Assembly: GCA_964351625.1 (NCBI GenBank)
Contig: CAYGOV010000001.1
Coordinates: 496,001 to 560,000, forward strand
Reading direction: 5' to 3'
DNA length: 64,000 nucleotides
From: Marinoscillum sp964351625
GTDB taxonomy: Bacteria; Bacteroidota; Bacteroidia; Cytophagales; Cyclobacteriaceae
The notes beneath the pieces are model-generated. The model saw nothing but the letters and a program-made list of their open reading frames with translations, was not told where the DNA came from and searched no databases. A program made the translations under genes and the position numbers. Positions 18,175-28,703 of this stretch are shown here, piece after piece. Each line of letters opens with the position of its first letter. Position 1 is the first letter of the stretch.

Positions 18175-18804
18175 ATGAATGCTCTAAACAATTTCATTAC
18201 ATACCCCAAAGATTCATTAGGTGAATGGACTGTTCATCAGCAAAATACAGATGGAACGATTTGGTCAGCATTTAAAGCTGGTGATAAGACTGCATTCGAA
18301 ACTATGTTTAGAAAGCACTATCAATTTTTAATTAATTATGGGTTGAAGTTTGCTCATAATGAAGATGATGTAAAAGATCATATACAGATATTGTTCAGTA
18401 GACTTTGGGAGTCCAGAGAACGGTTAGGGTCAACAGACTCCATAAAAAGTTATCTTTTAGCTTCTTTGAGACGAATGATTTTGAGAGGGTCCAAATCAAA
18501 GTATCAGTTTACAACAATTAGTGATCATGTAGGAAGTCCAAATTTGCATGTTTCCAATAATTATCTTGCAAAAACTCAAGAATCAGAAAGAAACACTTGC
18601 TTAACGATGTTTATTGAACGGCTTCCTAGAAGACAGAAGGAGGCGATTTATCTAAAGTTTTATGGAGAAAACCAGTTTCATGAAGTGGCCGAAATCATGG
18701 GAATAAGTACTCGAGTAGTTTACAAATTAATCTACAAGGCAGTAAAAAATTTATCGAAAGAAATCGGTGAAAGAAGAGGATGTCTAGAAATTTTAATGGA
18801 TTGA
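18175..18804 (+). CDS. ECF-type RNA polymerase sigma factor
   Basis: A 209-residue sigma-70 family protein of the extracytoplasmic-function type. Region 2 spans about residues 30-95 (AFKAGDKTAFETMFRKHY, then DDVKDHIQILFSRLW) and region 4 about 145-200 (LPRRQKEAIYLKFYGENQFHEVAEIMGISTRVV, read in two parts). The FecR anti-sigma gene follows and then a SusC with an STN domain, the standard arrangement for substrate-triggered surface signalling. It probably switches on the SusC/SusD genes when xylan fragments engage the transporter. The hairpin 60 bp after its stop suggests that FecR is transcribed partly on its own. Confidence 0.93.
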   Translation: MNALNNFITYPKDSLGEWTVHQQNTDGTIWSAFKAGDKTAFETMFRKHYQFLINYGLKFAHNEDDVKDHIQILFSRLWESRERLGSTDSIKSYLLASLRRMILRGSKSKYQFTTISDHVGSPNLHVSNNYLAKTQESERNTCLTMFIERLPRRQKEAIYLKFYGENQFHEVAEIMGISTRVVYKLIYKAVKNLSKEIGERRGCLEILMD

Positions 18805-18864
18805 TCATTGTCCTGCGCAATTTGTCCATGTCATATCTTACAAATTTTCTTCTTCATATTATGC

Positions 18865-18893
18865 AGGAAGCCAAAGTGGTTTCCTGTGTTTTT
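18865..18893 (+). terminator. Rho-independent terminator after sigma factor
   Basis: Stem AGGAAGCC / GGTTTCCT with loop AAAGT and one G-U pair, followed by GTGTTTTT. It lies in the 234-bp gap between the sigma and anti-sigma genes. Confidence 0.55.
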
Positions 18894-19038
18894 GGACCTT
18901 TTTAAAGGGATATAAGTGAGTGTTAGTTAGGTTCTTTTATAGTTATTGTAATATTTTCAAAAGAGAGGGGTCAATTTTTATATTAATTGACTTTTTATCA
19001 ACGAGATGAGAAATTTAATTGTTAACCCAAGTTTTTAA

Positions 19039-20100
19039 GTGAAAGTCAGAGTTGAAAATATAAAGTTTGAGAATTACAGCGCTGAAGATTTTGCACTGGA
19101 AGAATCTTTTATTTCTTGGGTGAAAATATCAAACAAGTCTGGTGAGAATTTCTGGGATATGTGGATTGCTGAAAACCCTCAAAAGAAGGGTGAAGTAGAA
19201 AAAGCTCGATTTATAATCTCAGGACTTAATGAAACCTCAAGAGTAATACCTGAATCAGAATTAGATTTAGCTTGGAACTCTCTATGGCAAAAGCAATCAT
19301 TATTGAATAAGGAATCTAAATTAAAAAGGTTTCAACCAAATAGCCAGCAGTTTTTCCGTGTTGTTGCAATAATAGTAGTAACCCTTGCCGCTGTGTTGCT
19401 TGTGAATAATTTGTATTTCACTAGCGATGAAATGGCAATCAAGTGGACGGAGAAATCCACGACAAGTGGTCAAAAGTTGTTGGTCTATTTACCGGATGGA
19501 TCAAAAGTTAAATTGAATTCTGAGTCTTCTATCCGTTATGATTCAGATTTTAATGGTTCTGAAAGAAACATAATTTTGGAGGGAGAGGCGTTTTTTGATG
19601 TGGTCCATATTTCTAACAAGCCATTTACTGTATCATCTAGCAACCTTACTACCACTGTTTATGGTACAACCTTTAATATAAAGTCATATCCAAGTGAACC
19701 CCTCGAGGTTTCATTAGAGTCGGGTAGTATAAAAGTAAGCCGCACATCCAAGTCAGAAATTTTCGAGGAATATCTGAATCCAGGAGAAAGAATGATAATT
19801 CCTCAATCCACTATAGGGGTGAATGGGGAAGTCAACTTATTTGATCCAAAGTCAGCGTTTGGCTGGAAGGACGGCTATTTGAATTTTGATAAGACACCTT
19901 TTGATAAAGTCGTGCAAGATCTTGAAAGATGGTATGGAGTGGAAATTTTGGTCGAGTCTGAAGAGAACAATCTAACTGGATGGAAATTCCAAGGAAGTTT
20001 TCACAACAAGTCACTTGCTTATATCCTTGAGACATTGGCTTATCCAAACCTTTTTGATTTTAATATTAGCGGCAATAAAGTAATAATCACCTATAACTAA
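19039..20100 (+). CDS. FecR-family anti-sigma factor
   Basis: A 353-residue inner-membrane anti-sigma factor. The N-terminal cytoplasmic part (1-110) would bind the sigma factor. A single membrane helix (about 111-131, VVAIIVVTLAAVLLV) follows, then a periplasmic FecR domain (TSGQKLLVYLPDGSKVKLNS, GEAFFDV, TTVYGTTFNI) and a C-terminal DUF4974-type domain (about 275-350) that resembles STN. The start is GTG at 19039, because a TAA lies directly upstream in frame and no ATG occurs until residue 39. It should relay the signal from the STN domain of the following SusC. Confidence 0.92.
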   Translation: MKVRVENIKFENYSAEDFALEESFISWVKISNKSGENFWDMWIAENPQKKGEVEKARFIISGLNETSRVIPESELDLAWNSLWQKQSLLNKESKLKRFQPNSQQFFRVVAIIVVTLAAVLLVNNLYFTSDEMAIKWTEKSTTSGQKLLVYLPDGSKVKLNSESSIRYDSDFNGSERNIILEGEAFFDVVHISNKPFTVSSSNLTTTVYGTTFNIKSYPSEPLEVSLESGSIKVSRTSKSEIFEEYLNPGERMIIPQSTIGVNGEVNLFDPKSAFGWKDGYLNFDKTPFDKVVQDLERWYGVEILVESEENNLTGWKFQGSFHNKSLAYILETLAYPNLFDFNISGNKVIITYN

Positions 20101-20215
20101 ACAGAAAACCTATGAAAATTAATCTTCACAACTTAGAAAATTTATTGTTCGATTTATTTGAACTGAAAACTATATAACATTAAGTAAAGAAATGTCTAAT
20201 TTAACCTAAACTGGT

Positions 20216-23200
20216 ATGAGTAAAAAATTACAAAAATCACCTCAAATACTGAGGTTGTTCTTACTAGGCATGTCTATGCAATTATGCTGTCTGTCTGGAC
20301 TAAGAGCAAGTGGTGATGAGAGCTTCAAGAGTATAGAGGATATATACCTGAGCTTAGCAGTTTCCAGTATTGAGCTCGAAGAAGTTCTTAGTGAGGTCAG
20401 TATGAAAACAGGCTTTAATTTTCACTACAAAGACGTGGATTCACCTGGTGAATTGTCTATTAATTTGAGTGAAGTTTCATTGGCAAATTGTCTCAGACAT
20501 ATTTCCAAAGAGACTGGTCTTAGCTTTAAGCGGGTGAATGAAACGATTCATGTTGACAAAGTCACCAATACGCAATTCGATGTAAAGGAAATTTCCGAAT
20601 CGAAGCAAGAATTGACAATCAGGGGGACTGTCAAATCATCAGATGGAACTGGACTTCCGGGGGTTACAGTACTGATTAAAAACTCTTCAAAAGGAACGGT
20701 TACTGATATAGATGGGAATTATTTAATAACAATTCCATCTACAGAAACTGTATTGGTATACAGTTTCGTTGGATTTTTACAACAAGAGGTTCTTGTGGGT
20801 ACTCAGACAGTTGTCGATGTGGTGCTTAAAGACGATGTAACGTCTCTAGATGAAGTTGTTATTGTAGGATATGGAGAGCAGAAAAAAGAATCCGTAATAG
20901 GTGCTGTCACTCAAACGTCAAGCAGAGTCTTACAGAGGACTGCTGGTATTCCTAACGTAGCAACTGCACTGACAGGAAATTTACCAGGGTTAATAACTGA
21001 AGCAAGTACAGGTATGCCAGGAGATGAAAATCCTAGAATTGTTATACGTGGTAATAATAGCTGGAATCAAAGTAGTCCTTTGGTTTTGGTGGACGGAGTT
21101 GAACGGCCTGATTTCTTTAATTCTATGGATGTGGGTTCGGTAGAATCCATTTCGGTCTTAAAGGATGCTTCGGCAACAGCAGTTTTTGGATCTAGGGGAG
21201 CAAATGGTGTAATTTTGGTCACAACCAAAAGAGGAAAGGAAGGTAAAGCTGAGATTACAGCAAATTTCAATACCTCACTTAAAGCGGTATCACAGCTTCC
21301 AGGAACGAGACCTGCAAAGGAAGCACTTGAACTTCGGAATAGAGCCATAGAACATGAATTGGCAACTAATCCAGCTAGCTGGGCAGATATTGTTCCAACA
21401 GGTATTATTGACAAGTATGCCAATCCTGCTAATCTTGAAGAAAGAGAACGCTATCCAGATGTTGACTGGCAAGATTACCTCTTTAAGAATTATGCTATGG
21501 CTTATAATGCCAACGTGAATGTAAGGGGAGGAACGGATGTGACTAAGTACTTTGCGAATCTTGATTATCAAAGTGAAGACGATTTATTTAAGAATATCCC
21601 AAATGGTAGAGGTTATGATGCTGGATATACTTTTAAGAGGTTAAATTTTAGAAGTAATCTTGATTTTCAGCTTACACCTTCCACTAAGCTAATGACTAAC
21701 TTGGGTGGATCTTATTCTGTCAGACAAAGACCATATATAGGCGTAAATGAATACAACTTTTGGATAGGTGCTTATGGTAATGCACCTACTGCAATGATCC
21801 CTCGTTATTCCGATGGTACCTGGGGATATCACAACCCTAATGGGCAAGCAGCAATCAATTCTGCAACAAGTCTTGCAGTTGCTGGTATAAGATACAATAC
21901 TGAAGCACAAATTTCCACTAATTTCGTCTTAGACCAAAAGTTGGATTTCTTGTTGAAGGGCTTAAATGCGAAAATTACAGTGGCTCTTGACAATACCTTT
22001 AGAGAGGAAAACAGAGGTGTCAATGATCAATTTAATGGGTTCCAAGAGAAATGGATCAACCCTGAGACAGGACAGACCATCTATGAACAAAATTTCGATG
22101 GAACTACACGCTTTGACTTTGCAGATGCCAATAATTCTTGGAGAACACAGGGAGGAACGCTAAATTTTGATCAAAGAAGAAATTTCTATCAGTTTCAGTT
22201 GAACTATACCAACACTTTTGCTGAAAAGCACAATGTCGGTTTAATGGGATTGGTTAATCGAATGGAATTTGCCGAAAACAATGTGATCCCAAAATATAGA
22301 GAAGATTGGGTATTTAGGACAACTTACAGTTTTGATGGTAAATACCTTTTAGAGTATAATGGTGCGTACAATGGTTCTGAGCAATTCGGACCTGGGTATA
22401 AATTCAATTATTTCTCCTCTGGAGGAATAGGATGGTTGCTTTCTGAAGAAGCTTTCATGAAGTCCATCTCCTTTTTGGATTATTTTAAAATTAGAGCATC
22501 GTATGGAGAGACTGGAGATGACGGTTATGGTGGTCCAGGACAACAATGGACGAATAGGTTTTTATTCCAGGATCGATGGTCATACGGAAACCAATCTAAG
22601 CTCGGTGTAACAGGCTGGCAGAGTTCACAAAGTCCATATACTTGGTATAGACAAACGGGTCTCGGTAATCCTTCGATTAGATGGGAGACAGTCTATAAAA
22701 CCAATTTAGCGGCAGAGTTCGAAATATTTAATGGACTCGTAAATGGTTCAGTGGATGTGTTTCGTGACCGTAGGGTAGATATATATTTAGGTGGTGATGG
22801 AAGAGCTGTGCCGGATTACTTCGGTGTTGATGCCCCTCCTGCTAACCTTGGAGAAGTTACTACCGAAGGTTATGAGATATCTTTGGGGATTAATCACACA
22901 TTCGCCAATGGGCTTAGATTCTGGACTGATTTAGCAGTTACAAGTGCCGTAGATAAAGTTCTTTTTAGAGATGATCAGCAATTGTTAGCCGATTATCAAA
23001 AGGATAAAGGTTATCAACTAGGTCAGGCAAGAGCTTACGTTGGAAGTGGGTTTTATAGTAATTGGGATGATGTTTACGCAAGTACTGCTACCAATACCAA
23101 TGATCCAGCAAAACTACCAGGGGGCTATCACATTGTAGATTTTAATGCTGACGGGATAATTGATAATCTTGATGTTATTCCTAGTGCCTTTTCAGGAACA

Positions 23201-23671
23201 CCTCAAAATACTTACAATACTAATATTGGATTCGAGTGGAAAGGGTTGAGTGCTTTTGTCCAATTTTATGGTGTAAACAATGTGACCAGAGTGGTCGGCT
23301 TCAATAGCTTAGGTGGACAACAAAACAGAGCATATGAAGAAGGGACTTATTGGTCACCAGATAATACCAATGCAGATGCACCAGTGCCTAGATGGCTTAG
23401 CCTTGTACATGGATCATATAATGCCAATAGATTTCATTATGATGGGTCTTATTTGAGGTTGAAAAATGCAGAGATAGCATATCGCTTTGATTCTGGTTTC
23501 ATTAATAAAATTGGGTTATCTAGTTTGAGGGTTTACTTGAATGGTAACAACCTTTTGCTTTGGACCAAAATGCCCGATGATCGTGAGTCCAACTTTGCTA
23601 CTAACCTAGCCAGTCAGGGAGCCTACCCTACAGTAAGGAGATTTAATTTAGGTATGAATTTAACATTTTAA
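20216..23671 (+). CDS. SusC-family TonB-dependent transporter with STN signalling domain (XusA-like)
   Basis: A 1151-residue outer-membrane transporter for xylo-oligosaccharides. Order: signal sequence (about 1-32), STN domain (about 47-112, LEEVLSEVSMKTGFNFHY), carboxypeptidase-like regulatory domain (about 137-213, GTVKSSDGTGLPGVTVLIK), TonB-box-like EVVIVGYGEQKK, plug domain (ALTGNLPGL, VLKDASATAVFGSRGANGVI), and a 22-strand barrel ending in an aromatic residue, NLTF. The STN domain is absent from the second SusC, so only this one can signal to the FecR encoded upstream. Its SusD partner begins 4 bp after its stop. It matches the first gene of the xus cluster. Confidence 0.95.
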   Translation: MSKKLQKSPQILRLFLLGMSMQLCCLSGLRASGDESFKSIEDIYLSLAVSSIELEEVLSEVSMKTGFNFHYKDVDSPGELSINLSEVSLANCLRHISKETGLSFKRVNETIHVDKVTNTQFDVKEISESKQELTIRGTVKSSDGTGLPGVTVLIKNSSKGTVTDIDGNYLITIPSTETVLVYSFVGFLQQEVLVGTQTVVDVVLKDDVTSLDEVVIVGYGEQKKESVIGAVTQTSSRVLQRTAGIPNVATALTGNLPGLITEASTGMPGDENPRIVIRGNNSWNQSSPLVLVDGVERPDFFNSMDVGSVESISVLKDASATAVFGSRGANGVILVTTKRGKEGKAEITANFNTSLKAVSQLPGTRPAKEALELRNRAIEHELATNPASWADIVPTGIIDKYANPANLEERERYPDVDWQDYLFKNYAMAYNANVNVRGGTDVTKYFANLDYQSEDDLFKNIPNGRGYDAGYTFKRLNFRSNLDFQLTPSTKLMTNLGGSYSVRQRPYIGVNEYNFWIGAYGNAPTAMIPRYSDGTWGYHNPNGQAAINSATSLAVAGIRYNTEAQISTNFVLDQKLDFLLKGLNAKITVALDNTFREENRGVNDQFNGFQEKWINPETGQTIYEQNFDGTTRFDFADANNSWRTQGGTLNFDQRRNFYQFQLNYTNTFAEKHNVGLMGLVNRMEFAENNVIPKYREDWVFRTTYSFDGKYLLEYNGAYNGSEQFGPGYKFNYFSSGGIGWLLSEEAFMKSISFLDYFKIRASYGETGDDGYGGPGQQWTNRFLFQDRWSYGNQSKLGVTGWQSSQSPYTWYRQTGLGNPSIRWETVYKTNLAAEFEIFNGLVNGSVDVFRDRRVDIYLGGDGRAVPDYFGVDAPPANLGEVTTEGYEISLGINHTFANGLRFWTDLAVTSAVDKVLFRDDQQLLADYQKDKGYQLGQARAYVGSGFYSNWDDVYASTATNTNDPAKLPGGYHIVDFNADGIIDNLDVIPSAFSGTPQNTYNTNIGFEWKGLSAFVQFYGVNNVTRVVGFNSLGGQQNRAYEEGTYWSPDNTNADAPVPRWLSLVHGSYNANRFHYDGSYLRLKNAEIAYRFDSGFINKIGLSSLRVYLNGNNLLLWTKMPDDRESNFATNLASQGAYPTVRRFNLGMNLTF

Positions 23672-23675
23672 TCAT

Positions 23676-25583
23676 ATGAAAAATTTTAATAATATAACTA
23701 TCAAGGGTTCTTTTTTGGTTCTAGTTCTGCTATTTACTTCATGTGAAGAATACTTGGAGAGAGAACCTCAAACAGATATTTCAGCAGAAATTGCCTTTAG
23801 AAATTTTCCTAATTTCCAAGGTTATACTGAGGAGTTGTACCACTGTGTTCCAAACTTCACTAATGGTTATTGGACCAGTTCGTGGAATTGGGGTGATGAT
23901 GAAATCCAATCCACAGCTCAAAACTTCCATTTTGTTACTCAGGTAGAAATAGGAAATTTCTGGGGATGGCAGCAAGAATTTGACGGATGGGGAGCCAGTT
24001 GGATGGATAGAGGTGGTAATAATACAGATCCTGGAAACAGATTCAATAAAGGTTTGTGGCCTTTGGCATGGTATGGTATTCGCAAAGCTAATGTTGGACT
24101 AGCTAATTTGGAATTGATGACTGAAGCAACTCAGGCAGAAAAGAATCTTATTGAAGGCCAATTGCTATTCTTTCGCGGTTGGTTCCATTTTCAATTGATT
24201 CAATATTTCGGAGGGTTGCCGTACATCGACAGGGTGTTACCTGCTGATGAGCCACTCAGAGAAGAGCGACTTAGCTATCACGAATGCGCTGAAAAAGCTG
24301 CTGCGGATTTCAGACGAGCTGCGGATTTATTACCAATTGATTGGGATGACACAGAACCTGGTAGAGCCACTTTAGGTAATAATCAATTGAGAATTAATAA
24401 AATCATGGCTCTAGGTTACCTGGGGAAAAATTTACTTTGGGCTGCTAGTCCTTTGATGAATAAAGTTTCTACAGGTAATCCTACATACGATGCGGAATAC
24501 AGCAAAAGAGCAGCAGAAGCTTTTGGTGAATTATTATCGCTAGTAGAAAGTGGACAAACTCAGTACTCTTTGGTGGATTTTGAAGATTACTCCTCACTTT
24601 TCTATACACAAGCTCAAAACTGGGCACTCCCTGGTCTAACTGAAGCAATATTCAGAAACCCTTATAATGACGCTAATGACTCAAACTGGGGTACAAGTAA
24701 GCAGTATCAGCCAGCAGTCTTGTCAGGTGGAGATATAAAATTCTTACCAACAGCTAATTATGTGAATAATTATGGAATGGCAAATGGATTGCCACTACCT
24801 GATAACATTTCTCAACCAGATGCTGAATCAGGTTATGATCCTCAGTACCCATGGAGAGGTAGAGATCCAAGATTTTACAATGATATCGTATATGACGGGG
24901 TAAGAACTGTTCAGGGATCTTTACCAAACGATGTAAACGAAAGAGAGAGGTATGCAAATCTTTACACAGGTGGTAGCTATAGAGATATCAGAGTAGGAAG
25001 TAGAACTGGATATCTTAACTATAAATTCATCCCAATCAATGCAAATAATTTTGATGATGGTTACGGGTTTGGTCAGAGTTTAAATATCAATGTGCCTTAT
25101 ATGAGATTGGCAGATATTTATCTAATGTATGCTGAATCTACACTAATGGGATATGGATCTCCAAGTTCATCTGCTACCAACTTCAATAAAACTGCAGTGG
25201 ATGCTGTGAATACTTTGAGAGATCGAGCTGGTGTAGGTCAGGTAGCCGCTAAATTTACAGGTTCGGCTGATATATTTTTAACTGAACTCAGAAGAGAACG
25301 CGCTGTGGAATTGGCTTTCGAAAGACACAGGTTCAATGATTTGAGAAGATGGTTGTTACTTATTGAGTCACCTTATACTTTAAAGACTGCAATCCAATTT
25401 GACAGACCTGCAGGTACAGCTGACGAGCCAGCTAACACAGATGATCCTACTGAAAATCAAGTATTGAACCTAGTAGAGGTACAAATTTTAGAGCGTAATT
25501 TCAGTGAGAAGCATTACTGGTTACCACTTAAAATTTCGGATGTTACTATCTACCCAGAATTTACTCAAAACCCAGGTTGGTGA
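23676..25583 (+). CDS. SusD/RagB-family glycan-binding lipoprotein (XusB-like)
   Basis: A 635-residue surface lipoprotein that caps the preceding SusC barrel and delivers oligosaccharides to it. The lipobox is LLFTSCEEYLEREPQTD. TPR-like helices in the N-terminal half (EAIRFRGWFHFQLIQYFGG region, with the FFRGWFHF motif) and the C-terminal RRERAVELAFERHRFNDLRRW are SusD hallmarks. It ends with the usual TQNPGW tail. The binding residues cannot be picked out by eye, so xylan specificity comes from context. Confidence 0.95.
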   Translation: MKNFNNITIKGSFLVLVLLFTSCEEYLEREPQTDISAEIAFRNFPNFQGYTEELYHCVPNFTNGYWTSSWNWGDDEIQSTAQNFHFVTQVEIGNFWGWQQEFDGWGASWMDRGGNNTDPGNRFNKGLWPLAWYGIRKANVGLANLELMTEATQAEKNLIEGQLLFFRGWFHFQLIQYFGGLPYIDRVLPADEPLREERLSYHECAEKAAADFRRAADLLPIDWDDTEPGRATLGNNQLRINKIMALGYLGKNLLWAASPLMNKVSTGNPTYDAEYSKRAAEAFGELLSLVESGQTQYSLVDFEDYSSLFYTQAQNWALPGLTEAIFRNPYNDANDSNWGTSKQYQPAVLSGGDIKFLPTANYVNNYGMANGLPLPDNISQPDAESGYDPQYPWRGRDPRFYNDIVYDGVRTVQGSLPNDVNERERYANLYTGGSYRDIRVGSRTGYLNYKFIPINANNFDDGYGFGQSLNINVPYMRLADIYLMYAESTLMGYGSPSSSATNFNKTAVDAVNTLRDRAGVGQVAAKFTGSADIFLTELRRERAVELAFERHRFNDLRRWLLLIESPYTLKTAIQFDRPAGTADEPANTDDPTENQVLNLVEVQILERNFSEKHYWLPLKISDVTIYPEFTQNPGW

Positions 25584-25624
25584 TGATTTTCTGTCTCAAT
25601 TTTTATATCTAAAGACACATTGAA

Positions 25625-28600
25625 ATGAAATATATAAAGCAATTAGGGTTTTGTATTATGTTGCTGATGTTGCACTTTGTTGCAGCAGCGCAGCAACCCT
25701 TGAAACTAAATCTCAGGGGTGAAATTATTGGGTCATATGGTGAACCAATAGCAGGTGCTACCATAATAAGTGAGGTTGATGATGTATCAGTTACTTCGGA
25801 CGAATCTGGTTCTTACAGTCTTGTAGTTACTCAAGGTGCGATGTTAACAATAAATGCTCCGGGCTTTTTGTCAAAGCTTGTTGAGGCGTCAACGGATTTA
25901 TCGAAGATCGAATTACTTCAAGATAGACTTGAACAACCTATCAAGACCATTTATCAATCGACAGAAACTGACGACTTAATGGGTGGTAAATCCAATGTTG
26001 ATATGCGCGCATTACTTGATAAGAGTTATAGCACTTACGCTTTGGATAATTTAGAAGGCCTTGTAGGAGGAATTAGTGGCACTTCCTTGTGGGGATATGG
26101 TGGAGCTTTGATACTAGTGGACGGTATACCAAGAGATGCATCTAGTGTATTGCCTGTAGAAATTGGCAGTGTCACTTACCTTAAAGGGGCATCAGCAGTA
26201 GCGTTGTATGGAAGCCGTGGTGCAAATGGAGTGATTTTGATCTCAACCAAGAGGGGTTCGGATGGAGATAAAACTATTGAAGTAAGAACCAATGCAGGGA
26301 TTTATGTGCCTAGAAGCTACCCAAAATATTTGGGTGGAGCTGAATACATGTCATTATATAATGAAGCTCAAATGAATGATGGTACTTCTCCTGAAAACGT
26401 GAAATATTCAGAAAGTGATATTTATTACACTGCCGCAGGTGATAACCCTTATGTTTATCCAGACTTAGACTTTTACTCTTCGGATTATCTGAAGGAAGCT
26501 GCCAGTAGATATGATGCCACTGTTCAGATTTCAGGTGGAAATCAACGTGCGAAGTATTATACAAATATTGGTTATTATACAGAGGGTTCTTTACTTGACG
26601 TAGGTAATGCTAAGGAAAGCAATAGAATCGATCGCGTTAATGTCCGTGGCAATGTTGATGTTAACATAAATAAAAATTTAACGGCAAAAGTAAATGCTGC
26701 CGCTATTTACTACTTCGGTAAAGGAGTTAATTCTGATTTTTGGAATGGCGCATCCACAATTAGACCAAATGAAAATAATTTGGTACCGTTGATTCCTCTA
26801 GATCTTATTGAGCCTTCTGATGTAGCTTCATTAAACCTTTTAGCAAACAGTCAGCACATTATTGATGGGAAGTATTTTTTAGGAGGTACTCAATTAAATC
26901 AAACGAACCCTATTGCAGATGCATACGCTGCAGGAACCAACACTTTTAACAGTAGACAGTTTCAGTACAGCACTGAAATTAATGCTGATCTTGGTGATTT
27001 ATTGAAAGGTTTATCTTTCACTACGATGTTTGGTGTTGATTATTCTGCATCTTATATTCTCGCATTTAATAATCAATATGCTACCTATGAACCTGTTTGG
27101 AACGAATATTCAGGAAAGTTTTCAATCAGTGGCTTAACTAAACTCGGACAAGATGCTTCTAATGGGGAACAATCCAGTTTTAACAGGACCTTTAGACAGA
27201 CCCTTTCACTTACCAGTGTTTTAGGATATAATAGACAGTTTAAAGGGAAGCATAATGTGTCGGCATCTTTGAGTGCTGGAGGGTTCCAACAGTCGTTTTC
27301 ACAGGAATATCACAGAACGAGCAATGCTAACCTTGGGATGCTATTCTCTTATAATTTCCAGAACAAATATTATGGTGAATTCAGCGGCGCGATCGTTCAT
27401 TCTGCAAAATTGCCTGAGAAAAACAGACAAGCTTTTAATCCTACCATGTCAGTGGGTTGGAGATTGAGCAACGAAGGTTTTCTTGCCAATTCTTCAGTTG
27501 TTGACAATTTGAAATTGTTTGCTTCTGCTGGTATCATACACACAGATTTAGGAATAAATGATTTCTACTTGTATAATGAGGAATGGAATCAGGTTGATGG
27601 ATATTATTTCACTTGGAAGGACGGATTGCCAAATCGAAGTACAGATTCGCAACGAGGACCGAATCCAGACATGGTTTTTCCTAGGAGGGAAGAAATTAGC
27701 TTAGGTCTTGAAGCATCCTTATTTGACAATACTATAGAATTTAATGGTTCTTATTTTGTTAGTAGAATGACCGGGATGATCGTACAAAACGCAGTGCTTT
27801 TCCCAAGTCAATTTCAACAATTTGGCTACCCATCGTCGAATTTTCTTCCTTTTGTAAACTATAATAATGATCTGCGAACAGGTGTGGATTTAGCTTTGAA
27901 TTATAATCAGCGGGTTGGTGAAATCGATTTTTCATTAGGACTGACTGGAAACTACTTTGATACAAAAGCGAGTAAGAGAGCAGAAATAGTTGAAAACGAC
28001 TATCAATTACGTCAGGATAAGCCGCTAGATGCTATTTGGGGTCTTGAGAATGAAGGTTTCTTTTCAAGTCAAACAGACATAGAGAATTGGGCAGACCAAA
28101 GCCCTATTGGTGGTGGTATCAGTTCTTTGAGACCTGGCGATATAAAATATAAAGATCAGAATGGTGATGGAATTATCAACAATCAGGATGAGGTATATCT
28201 TGGAAAAGGAGGATGGTTTGGTGCGCCACTTACTATGGGTATGAATCTAACGGTCAAATGGAGAGATTTAACATTTTTCGCACTTGGTGTTTTGAGAACA
28301 GGTGCTAGTGCTATGAAGAATAACAATTACTTCTGGGTGAATGGAGAAGATAAGTATTCTGAGGTTGTCCAAAATAGATGGACTCCTGAAACAGCGAACA
28401 CAGCAGATTATCCTAGACTGACGACCTCCAATGGGGATAATAATTTTAGAAATTCGGATTTCTGGTTGTATAGTACCAATAGGTTCGATTTATCTCGTAC
28501 ACAGGTGACTTACAATTTTCCTGAGCGAATACTTGGTAATGGATTTATTCGTGACTTCAGCATATATGCAAATGGGTCTAATTTGTTGACGATCGCTCCA

Positions 28601-28681
28601 AATAAGGATATACTCCTTTTAAATATTGGTAGTGCGCCACAAATGAGATTTTACAATCTGGGTGTGACAGCACGTTTTTAA
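25625..28681 (+). CDS. SusC-family TonB-dependent transporter, second copy (XusC-like)
   Basis: A 1018-residue outer-membrane transporter with a cleavable signal (ending FVAAAQQ), one carboxypeptidase-like domain (about 32-105, GEIIGSYGEPIAGATIISE), plug domain (LVGGISGTSLWGYGGALILVDG, read in two parts; LKGASAVALYGSRGANGVI) and barrel ending NLGVTARF. It lacks STN, so it should import without signalling to FecR. The plug begins with a divergent VDMRALLDKSYS stretch and no clear VGYG motif. With the following SusD it forms the second uptake pair, perhaps for longer or differently decorated xylan fragments. Confidence 0.93.
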   Translation: MKYIKQLGFCIMLLMLHFVAAAQQPLKLNLRGEIIGSYGEPIAGATIISEVDDVSVTSDESGSYSLVVTQGAMLTINAPGFLSKLVEASTDLSKIELLQDRLEQPIKTIYQSTETDDLMGGKSNVDMRALLDKSYSTYALDNLEGLVGGISGTSLWGYGGALILVDGIPRDASSVLPVEIGSVTYLKGASAVALYGSRGANGVILISTKRGSDGDKTIEVRTNAGIYVPRSYPKYLGGAEYMSLYNEAQMNDGTSPENVKYSESDIYYTAAGDNPYVYPDLDFYSSDYLKEAASRYDATVQISGGNQRAKYYTNIGYYTEGSLLDVGNAKESNRIDRVNVRGNVDVNINKNLTAKVNAAAIYYFGKGVNSDFWNGASTIRPNENNLVPLIPLDLIEPSDVASLNLLANSQHIIDGKYFLGGTQLNQTNPIADAYAAGTNTFNSRQFQYSTEINADLGDLLKGLSFTTMFGVDYSASYILAFNNQYATYEPVWNEYSGKFSISGLTKLGQDASNGEQSSFNRTFRQTLSLTSVLGYNRQFKGKHNVSASLSAGGFQQSFSQEYHRTSNANLGMLFSYNFQNKYYGEFSGAIVHSAKLPEKNRQAFNPTMSVGWRLSNEGFLANSSVVDNLKLFASAGIIHTDLGINDFYLYNEEWNQVDGYYFTWKDGLPNRSTDSQRGPNPDMVFPRREEISLGLEASLFDNTIEFNGSYFVSRMTGMIVQNAVLFPSQFQQFGYPSSNFLPFVNYNNDLRTGVDLALNYNQRVGEIDFSLGLTGNYFDTKASKRAEIVENDYQLRQDKPLDAIWGLENEGFFSSQTDIENWADQSPIGGGISSLRPGDIKYKDQNGDGIINNQDEVYLGKGGWFGAPLTMGMNLTVKWRDLTFFALGVLRTGASAMKNNNYFWVNGEDKYSEVVQNRWTPETANTADYPRLTTSNGDNNFRNSDFWLYSTNRFDLSRTQVTYNFPERILGNGFIRDFSIYANGSNLLTIAPNKDILLLNIGSAPQMRFYNLGVTARF

Positions 28682-28703
28682 TTGAGATTTAATTTTGAAA
28701 ACT

